A DNA stretch of 64,000 nt, taken from positions 19,939-83,938 of the forward strand of contig CAJUGJ010000017.1 in NCBI GenBank assembly GCA_910586015.1. Direction: 5' to 3'. Each line of letters starts with the position of its first letter. Position 1 is the first letter of the stretch. The translations under genes and the position numbers were made by a program. The stretch is from an uncultured Lachnospiraceae bacterium (GTDB lineage Bacteria > Bacillota > Clostridia > Lachnospirales > Lachnospiraceae). Positions 58,647 through 64,000 of this stretch are shown here, piece by piece. The notes under the pieces were generated by a model. That model worked only from the letters and a program-made list of their open reading frames with translations, did not search any database and was not told the DNA's origin.

Positions 58647-59837
58647 ATGAACGAGAAATTATTATTTACATCGGAGTCCGTAACAGAAGGACATCCGGAC
58701 AAGATCTGTGATCAGATTTCAGACGCAGTTTTAGACGCATTATTAATACAAGATCCAATGAGCAGGGTAGCGTGTGAAACAGCTATTACAACAGGACTTG
58801 TTTTAGTTATGGGGGAAGTGACAACAAAGGGATATGTTGATATTCAAAAAATTGTTCGAGATACCATTCGAGAAATTGGATATGATCGATCAGAGTATGG
58901 ATTTGATGCAAATACCTGTGGAGTGATTGTGGCACTAAATGAACAATCCAAAGATATTGCAATGGGAGTAGACAGAGCATTAGAAGCAAGAGAAAATACA
59001 ATGACCGAACAAGATTTGGAGGAAATTGGAGCAGGAGATCAGGGAATGATGTATGGATATGCAACAAATGAAACCAAAGAATATATGCCATATCCTATTT
59101 CTTTAGCCCATAAATTAACCGAAAAACTTTCCGCAGTAAGAAAGGATGGAACACTTTCCTATTTAAGACCAGATGGAAAAAGTCAAGTGACAGTAGAATA
59201 TAATGAACAGGGAAAGCCAGTTCACTTAAATGCAGTAGTATTATCTACTCAGCATGATCCAGATGTCACACAAGAACAAATTCATAAAGATATTAAAAAA
59301 TATGTTTTCGATCCGGTTTTGCCTAAAGAACTTATTGATGAAAGAACAAAGTTTTATATTAATCCAACAGGCAGGTTTGTAATTGGAGGACCTAATGGAG
59401 ACAGTGGTTTGACTGGAAGAAAGATTATTGTAGATACTTATGGTGGATATGCCCGTCATGGTGGTGGTGCCTTTTCAGGAAAGGACTGTACAAAGGTAGA
59501 TCGTTCCGCTGCTTATGCAGCAAGATATGTTGCTAAAAATATTGTTGCAGCTGGATTAGCAGATAAATGTGAGGTTCAGCTTTCTTATGCAATTGGAGTA
59601 GCTTGGCCTACTTCTATTAATATTGATACATTTGGAACAGGAAAACTTTCAGAGGAAAAATTAGTTGAAATTATTCGTTCTAACTTTGATCTACGTCCAG
59701 CAGGTATTATTAAAATGTTGGATTTAAGACGCCCAATTTATAAAAAGACAGCAGCATATGGACATTTTGGTCGTACAGATTTAGATTTATCTTGGGAAAA
59801 GATAGATAAAGTAGAATTACTAAAACAATATCTATAA
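58647..59837 (+). CDS. metK: S-adenosylmethionine synthetase
   Basis: A 396-residue enzyme making SAM from methionine and ATP. FTSESVTEGHPDKICDQISD (~7-26), the GAGDQGMMYGYATNET motif (~115) and GGGAFSGKDCTKVDRSAAYA (~275) are the conserved signatures. The length is normal. It is preceded by a SAM riboswitch, so the product represses its own synthesis. The start follows GAGGCTAATGT. Confidence 0.96.
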   Translation: MNEKLLFTSESVTEGHPDKICDQISDAVLDALLIQDPMSRVACETAITTGLVLVMGEVTTKGYVDIQKIVRDTIREIGYDRSEYGFDANTCGVIVALNEQSKDIAMGVDRALEARENTMTEQDLEEIGAGDQGMMYGYATNETKEYMPYPISLAHKLTEKLSAVRKDGTLSYLRPDGKSQVTVEYNEQGKPVHLNAVVLSTQHDPDVTQEQIHKDIKKYVFDPVLPKELIDERTKFYINPTGRFVIGGPNGDSGLTGRKIIVDTYGGYARHGGGAFSGKDCTKVDRSAAYAARYVAKNIVAAGLADKCEVQLSYAIGVAWPTSINIDTFGTGKLSEEKLVEIIRSNFDLRPAGIIKMLDLRRPIYKKTAAYGHFGRTDLDLSWEKIDKVELLKQYL

Positions 59838-59842
59838 TTAAG

Positions 59843-59890
59843 AATGCAGAAATCATAGAAAATTTTTCTATGATTTCTGCATTTTATAAC
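59843..59890 (+). terminator. Hairpin terminator after metK
   Basis: AATGCAGAAATCATAGAA pairs with TTCTATGATTTCTGCATT around AAATTT, followed by T4. A strong intrinsic terminator. Confidence 0.88.
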
Positions 59891-59993
59891 AATACATTCT
59901 AAAATATTTCTTATACTTTCTCTATACATCCCGTATAAAATAAGTTATAATCATATTATGAAAGAAATGATATAAAGGAGAAGGCATATTGGA

Positions 59994-61187
59994 ATGGAGA
60001 GAATAAAACGCGGAGAGATGAGGGCCGAGCAATACAGGCGAAAGAAACAAAAAAAGCTTGTATTAAGGCTCTCAACTCTTTTCATGATATTAGCAGCCAT
60101 TTTTGTTATAATTTTTGCTTTCATTAAAAAGAGTAGAACATATGAAAGCTATCGATTAAGCAGAAAAGCAGAATGGAATATGACAACAGACACTTCCTAT
60201 CTGCCATATAAGTCAGGACTATTAAAGTTTAATCGAGATGGCGCAGAAGCAATTTCACAAAATGGACAAACTCTCTGGAATGTTACTTATAATATGAAAG
60301 ATCCAATAGCTGATGTTAGTGGCTCTTATGCCATAATAGCAGATCGTGGAGGAAAGCAGTTTTGTATTATAGATGGTTCTGGAACAACAAATAGAATTGA
60401 AGTTTTAAATAATATTACATATATTGATATTGCACAGCAGGGTGTAGCGGCAGTAATGATGAGTAATGTCGGAAAAGATTATGTGGAGTTATATAGTATG
60501 AATAGTATCAGTGGAGAAACTGCACTTGCAAATGGAGAGACCTCTGTATTAACAGATGGTTTTCCACTGGATCTTGCAATTTCAAAAGATGGAAAAAAGT
60601 TGATAACTTCCTATATGCGACTGGTAGAGGATAGTTTAGAAAATTGGGTAACATTTTATAACTTTGGAGAAGTTGGAAAAAGTATGTTTGATCATATTGC
60701 AGGAAATTATAAACAGGGAGAAGCATTAGCACCACAAATCGAATTTCTTACAAATGATATTGTATTAGTATGTCGAAATGATGGATTTTTATTATATACT
60801 ATGCAAGAAATCCCAAAGGCAAGAGCGATTGTTACAATAGAAGAAAAAATAGAACATATTGTATGGAGTGATTCTTATATTTGTGTTGTTTTAAAAAATA
60901 CATCTAATGACGGAAAACACCGTGTTCAGCTTTATAATTTTAATGGGAAAAAACAACTTGATATCATCATGAATGATGATTTTGAACGAATCTTACTTTC
61001 CGGAGAAGATATTGTATTTTACAGTCGATTGAGTTGTGTGATTTATACGATACATGGAAAGGAAAAATTCAGAGGAAATTTTGAGAGAAATGTAGAGCAG
61101 ATCTATCCAATCAATAATGAAGACGAATATTTATTGATAGGGGATGGAACGATGGATTTGATGAAGCTAATTGAGGCAAAGAACTAA
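59994..61187 (+). CDS. DUF5711-type membrane-anchored propeller protein
   Basis: A 397-residue protein. A basic head (RIKRGEMRAEQYRRKKQKKL) precedes one transmembrane helix (~27-45), and the rest is outside. Repeated strand pairs (LKFNRDGAEAISQNGQTLWN; LFDGTTN-like; FDHIAGNYKQGEALAP) give a beta-propeller like the DUF5711 family of Lachnospiraceae. It precedes the CvpA-type gene, which overlaps in position (61171 frame start) but begins at 61246. The function is unknown; an envelope sensor is one option. Confidence 0.7.
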   Translation: MERIKRGEMRAEQYRRKKQKKLVLRLSTLFMILAAIFVIIFAFIKKSRTYESYRLSRKAEWNMTTDTSYLPYKSGLLKFNRDGAEAISQNGQTLWNVTYNMKDPIADVSGSYAIIADRGGKQFCIIDGSGTTNRIEVLNNITYIDIAQQGVAAVMMSNVGKDYVELYSMNSISGETALANGETSVLTDGFPLDLAISKDGKKLITSYMRLVEDSLENWVTFYNFGEVGKSMFDHIAGNYKQGEALAPQIEFLTNDIVLVCRNDGFLLYTMQEIPKARAIVTIEEKIEHIVWSDSYICVVLKNTSNDGKHRVQLYNFNGKKQLDIIMNDDFERILLSGEDIVFYSRLSCVIYTIHGKEKFRGNFERNVEQIYPINNEDEYLLIGDGTMDLMKLIEAKN

Positions 61188-61245
61188 AATTTTAGAGATG
61201 ATATGTAATAAGACAGCAAAAAGTAATACAGAAATGGAGAGAAAA

Positions 61246-61941
61246 ATGAATACTTTGTGGATAGGGGTAATAGTGATATTAGTACTCAGCGGAATTTTGG
61301 GCTGGAAAAGAGGATTAATAAGAACAATATTTTCTTTATTTTCTCTTATGACGGCATTATTACTAGCATATTGGATCAGTCCAGTAATTAGTAAGTCACT
61401 ACAGAAAAATGAAAAGGTTATGGATTATTATACACAAAAGGTAGATGAATTTTTAAATTTAAAGGAAACAGGAAAAAAATTAAATGAGCAAATCAAAATA
61501 ATTGAAGAATTACCAGTACCAGAATCAATAAAAAAGTCATTAATTGATAATAATAAAGAAGAAATCTATCAGGCTTTAGATGCAGAAAGTTTTTCAGAAT
61601 ACCTTACTAATTCTATTGCATGTTTTATATTAAATGCTATGGTGTTTTTTGTAATTTTTCTACTTGTCCGAATTGGACTTCATATTCTCTGTTTTGTGTT
61701 AGATATTATCAGTAAACTGCCGATTTTAAATGAATTAAATCATTTTGCAGGTTTGGCAGTCGGGGTTTTACAAGGATTACTTTTTCTTTGGATTGCATGT
61801 ACAATTCTTACTGCATGTAGCGGAACACAGTGGGGACAAGATGCAATGAACATGATTGGGCAAAGTAAATTACTCAGTGTAATTTATAATAACAATCTAA
61901 TTTTAAAGTATATTACAAATCTGTCAAAATTATTGCTTTAA
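61246..61941 (+). CDS. CvpA-family membrane protein
   Basis: A 231-residue protein; the ATG at 61246 follows ATGGAGAGAAAA. The opening WIGVIVILVLSGILGWKRGL (~4-23) and the C-terminal FAGLAVGVLQGLLFLWIACT are typical of CvpA, which has four membrane helices. A soluble loop (~55-120) separates the helix pairs. CvpA was linked to colicin V secretion and envelope stress. Its leader has AAAAAGTAATACAGAAATGG, a member of the repeated leader sequence noted in the findings. Confidence 0.82.
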   Translation: MNTLWIGVIVILVLSGILGWKRGLIRTIFSLFSLMTALLLAYWISPVISKSLQKNEKVMDYYTQKVDEFLNLKETGKKLNEQIKIIEELPVPESIKKSLIDNNKEEIYQALDAESFSEYLTNSIACFILNAMVFFVIFLLVRIGLHILCFVLDIISKLPILNELNHFAGLAVGVLQGLLFLWIACTILTACSGTQWGQDAMNMIGQSKLLSVIYNNNLILKYITNLSKLLL

Positions 61942-61969
61942 TTTTGAAAAATGAAAAGGAGTATAAGAG

Positions 61970-62929
61970 ATGAACGAAGTATTAAAAAGATTTCAAAATC
62001 TTGGTATTATTCCAGTAGTAAAGATTGATGATGCTAAAATGGCTGTGCCACTTGCAAAAGCTTTATGTGAGGGGGGACTGCCAGTAGCTGAAGTTACATT
62101 TCGAACAGCAGCAGCAGAAGAGGCAATTCGCAGCATGACACAGGCATATCCAGATATGTTTGTAGGTGCAGGTACTGTTTTGACAACAGAGCAAGTAGAT
62201 CGTGCAGTAGATGCTGGAGCAAAGTTTATTGTAAGTCCTGGATTGAATCCTAAAGTAGTAAGATATTGTATTGAAAAAGGGGTTACAATTACTCCGGGAA
62301 CTTCTAGTCCAACAGATATTGAACAGGCATTAGAATTTGGATTAGAAGCTGTAAAATTCTTCCCCGCAGAAGCTTCTGGTGGATTGGCAAAGATTAAGGC
62401 AATGGCAGCACCATATGTAAATATGATGTTTATGCCTACAGGTGGAATTAATGAAAAAAATTTGAATTCCTATTTAGATTTTCCAAAAATTTTGGCATGT
62501 GGCGGAAGTTGGATGGTAAGTGATGCTTTAATTAATGCAGGAGAATTTGATAAAATTAAAGAATTGACAAAACAGGCAGTTAATACTATGTTGGGGTTTG
62601 AACTGCGTCATGTTGGAATTAATAGTTCAAATGAAAAAGAAGCAGAACAAACAGCAGAAACTTTTGAAAAAATTTTTGGATTTGTTAAAAACAGTGGCAA
62701 TATGTCTGTTTTTGCTGGAACAGAAATTGAGGTGATGAAGACACCTTATCGTGGAACACATGGACATATAGCAATTACAACCAATTATTTGGAGCGTGCA
62801 GTTTATCATATGACTTTACAAGGTGTCGAATTTGATATGGATAGTGCAAAATATAAAGATGAAAAAATGACACTCATTTATTTAAAAGATGAAGTTGGAG
62901 GTTTTGCACTTCATCTTGTTCAACGATAA
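61970..62929 (+). CDS. KDPG/KHG aldolase fused to a VOC-like domain
   Basis: A 319-residue fusion. Residues ~1-210 are a KDPG aldolase: VAEVTFRTAAAEEAIRSM with the catalytic Glu, GAGTVLTTEQVDRAVDAGAK, the Schiff-base Lys in LEAVKFFPAE (~133) and FMPTGGINEKNLNSYL. Residues ~215-319 form a glyoxalase/VOC-like domain (VGINSSNEKEAEQTAETFEK; GTHGHIAITTNYLERAVYHM). This architecture occurs in several Firmicutes. The aldolase splits 2-keto-3-deoxy-6-phosphogluconate or 4-hydroxy-2-oxoglutarate. The role of the second domain is unknown. Confidence 0.85.
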   Translation: MNEVLKRFQNLGIIPVVKIDDAKMAVPLAKALCEGGLPVAEVTFRTAAAEEAIRSMTQAYPDMFVGAGTVLTTEQVDRAVDAGAKFIVSPGLNPKVVRYCIEKGVTITPGTSSPTDIEQALEFGLEAVKFFPAEASGGLAKIKAMAAPYVNMMFMPTGGINEKNLNSYLDFPKILACGGSWMVSDALINAGEFDKIKELTKQAVNTMLGFELRHVGINSSNEKEAEQTAETFEKIFGFVKNSGNMSVFAGTEIEVMKTPYRGTHGHIAITTNYLERAVYHMTLQGVEFDMDSAKYKDEKMTLIYLKDEVGGFALHLVQR

Positions 62930-62969
62930 AAAACAATCGATATAATTTATCTTAACTGTTAATATATCA

Positions 62970-63042
62970 GATGGAGATGAATCCTACCTATATATCGAAT
63001 AACTTACTCTTATTGGCGGTGGGATTCAATCCTTCATCTGTT
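62970..63042. repeat. Imperfect long inverted repeat
   Basis: CAGATGGAGATGAATCC and GGATTCAATCCTTCATCTG-type arms (left ~62971-62987, right ~63027-63043) pair with small mismatches, and inner CCTACC/GGTGGG extends them. It lies between the aldolase gene and the convergent acetyltransferase. It can serve as a terminator, or may be the remnant of a transposon end. Confidence 0.5.
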
Positions 63043-63501
63043 TCATAAACTAGAATTTTTTTCTAGTCTAACAAGGTATTCTGTCGTATCTTCTTCAAAC
63101 CTTTTCTGATCTGTCAAATGAAAACCATGTTTTTGATAAAATGAAATTGCTCTACTATTTTTTTCTAATGCCCATAAATGATCTGCGTGGAGTTCTTTCA
63201 TCGCAAATTTAATTAATTCGTTACCAATTCCTTGACTTTGAAAAGAAGTATCTACATATAATTTACAAATTTCTGTTTCATTCATTTGAATAAAACCTTT
63301 TATTACTCCGTTATCAAATACATATATATTTTTTATTATTTCATCTTTTTTAAAATAATTATCTACTAAGGAAATAACTTGTAGCTCACCAAAAGAAAAT
63401 CCTTCATCTTTAAATATTGGGAAAAAATTTATCCTGTTATTGAATACATATATTTCAGCTACTCTTGATAAATCCTCTATTCTAGCCTTTCTAATATTCA
63501 T
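63043..63501 (-). CDS. GNAT-family acetyltransferase
   Basis: A 152-residue enzyme. ICKLYVDTSFQSQGIGNELI (~83-102) is the acetyl-CoA motif with Q-S-Q-G-I-G, and ALEKNSRAISFYQKHGFHLT (~115-134) is motif B. The start RKARIEDLSRVAEIYVFN is typical of small-molecule acetyltransferases. The substrate is unknown. The ribosome site AAAGGGGAACT precedes the ATG. It stands alone next to the rRNA promoter region. Confidence 0.85.
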   Translation of the reverse strand: MNIRKARIEDLSRVAEIYVFNNRINFFPIFKDEGFSFGELQVISLVDNYFKKDEIIKNIYVFDNGVIKGFIQMNETEICKLYVDTSFQSQGIGNELIKFAMKELHADHLWALEKNSRAISFYQKHGFHLTDQKRFEEDTTEYLVRLEKNSSL

Positions 63502-63656
63502 TTTGTAGTTCCCCTTTAGTTTTTAATTTATTAATTGTTTCATTATACCAAAAATTCGAGAGCATGGAAATAGCTAATTTCTTACCTTTGATGACAAGCG
63601 GTAAGTAGGGGATTTGATGATTACCTGAGAATTACATAAAAAAATTGAAAAAGGAG

Positions 63657-63685
63657 TTGACAATAGATTTAAACTATGATAATAT
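63657..63685 (+). promoter_or_regulatory. rRNA operon promoter P1
   Basis: TTGACA (63657-63662), 17 bases, TAATAT (63680-63685). First of three promoters with the same spacing. Confidence 0.8.
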
Positions 63686-63768
63686 ATTAAAGCTGTCATA
63701 AATCAGGAAGCATATAAATAAACTAATATAGTAAAAATTCTGTAAGAAATTAAAAAATAAAAAAGTTC

Positions 63769-63797
63769 TTGACAGATAGATAACATTGTGTTAGAAT
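63769..63797 (+). promoter_or_regulatory. rRNA operon promoter P2
   Basis: TTGACA (63769-63774), 17 bases, TAGAAT (63792-63797), followed by ATTAAAG as at P1. Confidence 0.82.
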
Positions 63798-63847
63798 ATT
63801 AAAGTTGCTGATTGATATATTAAAAACAGCAAAAATAAAAAAAGTAC

Positions 63848-63876
63848 TTGACAAATCAAGAAGCCTATGATAGAAT
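63848..63876 (+). promoter_or_regulatory. rRNA operon promoter P3
   Basis: TTGACA (63848-63853), 17 bases, TAGAAT (63871-63876), with AATAAAGC after it. The three are spaced 112 and 79 bases. Confidence 0.82.
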
Positions 63877-64000
63877 AATAAAGCTAATTGTAAAATCAAG
63901 AACTGTACTTTGATAACTGAACAGTAAAACAACCTTGAAATTCCAAAAAAGAATTCAACTGGGTAAAACCAGAGAACAACCCAAGAACAGTAAACGGGAA
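63877..64000 (+). other. Leader of an rRNA operon (16S gene beyond the edge)
   Basis: ACTTTGATAACTGAACAGT, then CTGGGTAAAACCAG (small hairpin) and AACAACCCAAGAACAGTAAA are the kind of leader, with box A-like TACTTTGATAACTG, that precedes 16S rRNA in clostridia. The 16S gene itself is not in the window. Confidence 0.75.

Noticed and set aside
62970..63042. Long inverted repeat after the aldolase gene as a complete insertion element
   Set aside because: Only ~70 bases with no transposase and no target duplication are visible. A terminator or old remnant is enough to explain it.

Overview
The window is low-GC DNA from an anaerobic, spore-former-lineage Firmicute, most likely a Lachnospiraceae. 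The pointers are AT-rich codon use with strong AGGAGG ribosome-binding sites, a SPOCS/LysM protein, a Veg homologue, a c-di-AMP receptor DarA, an oxygen-independent NrdG-type activase, a reverse rubrerythrin beside a PerR-type regulator, a large clostridial SRP RNA, and several Lachnospiraceae-type proteins of unknown function (DUF5711, 854-aa and 764-aa proteins). Assignments come from reading motifs, not from database searches.

Layout. 1-11.6 kb is a plus-strand carbohydrate locus: the end of one ABC permease, its partner, an NHL/TPR protein, a YIP1 membrane protein, a DUF5696 exported protein, a second permease pair, a lipoprotein binding protein, a GH43-type glycosidase and a LacI regulator. 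No ATPase is present, so a shared MsmX-type ATPase is expected elsewhere. 11.7-23.7 kb is housekeeping and unknown genes: SPOCS-LysM protein, an Agr/LytTR two-component pair, an ABC-F protein, acetyltransferases, YqeY, an HD hydrolase and darA. 23.7-25.8 kb is an IS607-type element whose tnpA carries one in-frame amber codon. 26.7-29.6 kb is a minus-strand group (tadA, NrdG-like activase, acetyltransferase, dapA). 29.6-32.2 kb is a second insertion element, of IS200/IS605 type, with an extra 59-residue ribbon-helix-helix-like gene and an unusual TnpB without a zinc ribbon.

32.2-35.5 kb is accessory DNA: a kinase, a small DUF-type protein, and full and broken copies of an Rpn-type nuclease gene, followed by a 185-bp tandem duplication. 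35.5-38.1 kb holds a secreted surface protein and the SRP RNA gene, both on the minus strand. 38.2-45.1 kb contains the 854-aa protein, a probable Re-citrate synthase with its GntR regulator, a PrcB-like lipoprotein, veg, and the perR/rubrerythrin pair. 45-51 kb has a possible Tpt1/KptA-like protein, a THF riboswitch controlling a folate-type ECF S component, an ABC ATPase and the 764-aa protein with a degenerate AAA+ domain. 51-63 kb has aroK, murA, an HD-GYP protein, the copper set copA-csoR-copZ behind a CsoR-type operator, a SAM-I riboswitch controlling metK, DUF5711 and CvpA proteins and a KDPG-aldolase/VOC fusion. The window ends in three tandem promoters and the leader of an rRNA operon whose 16S gene lies beyond the edge.

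The RNA-level signals are the least expected. (1) Two 5' leaders, upstream of the LytTR regulator and of copZ, form the same H-type pseudoknot with compensating base changes, directly before the ribosome-binding site. (2) A 132/150-nt structured element occurs twice in opposite orientation, with a conserved pseudoknot pairing. (3) A family of hairpin terminators shares the arm GAGCTGTYRYACTAAG. These are the candidates for something undescribed.
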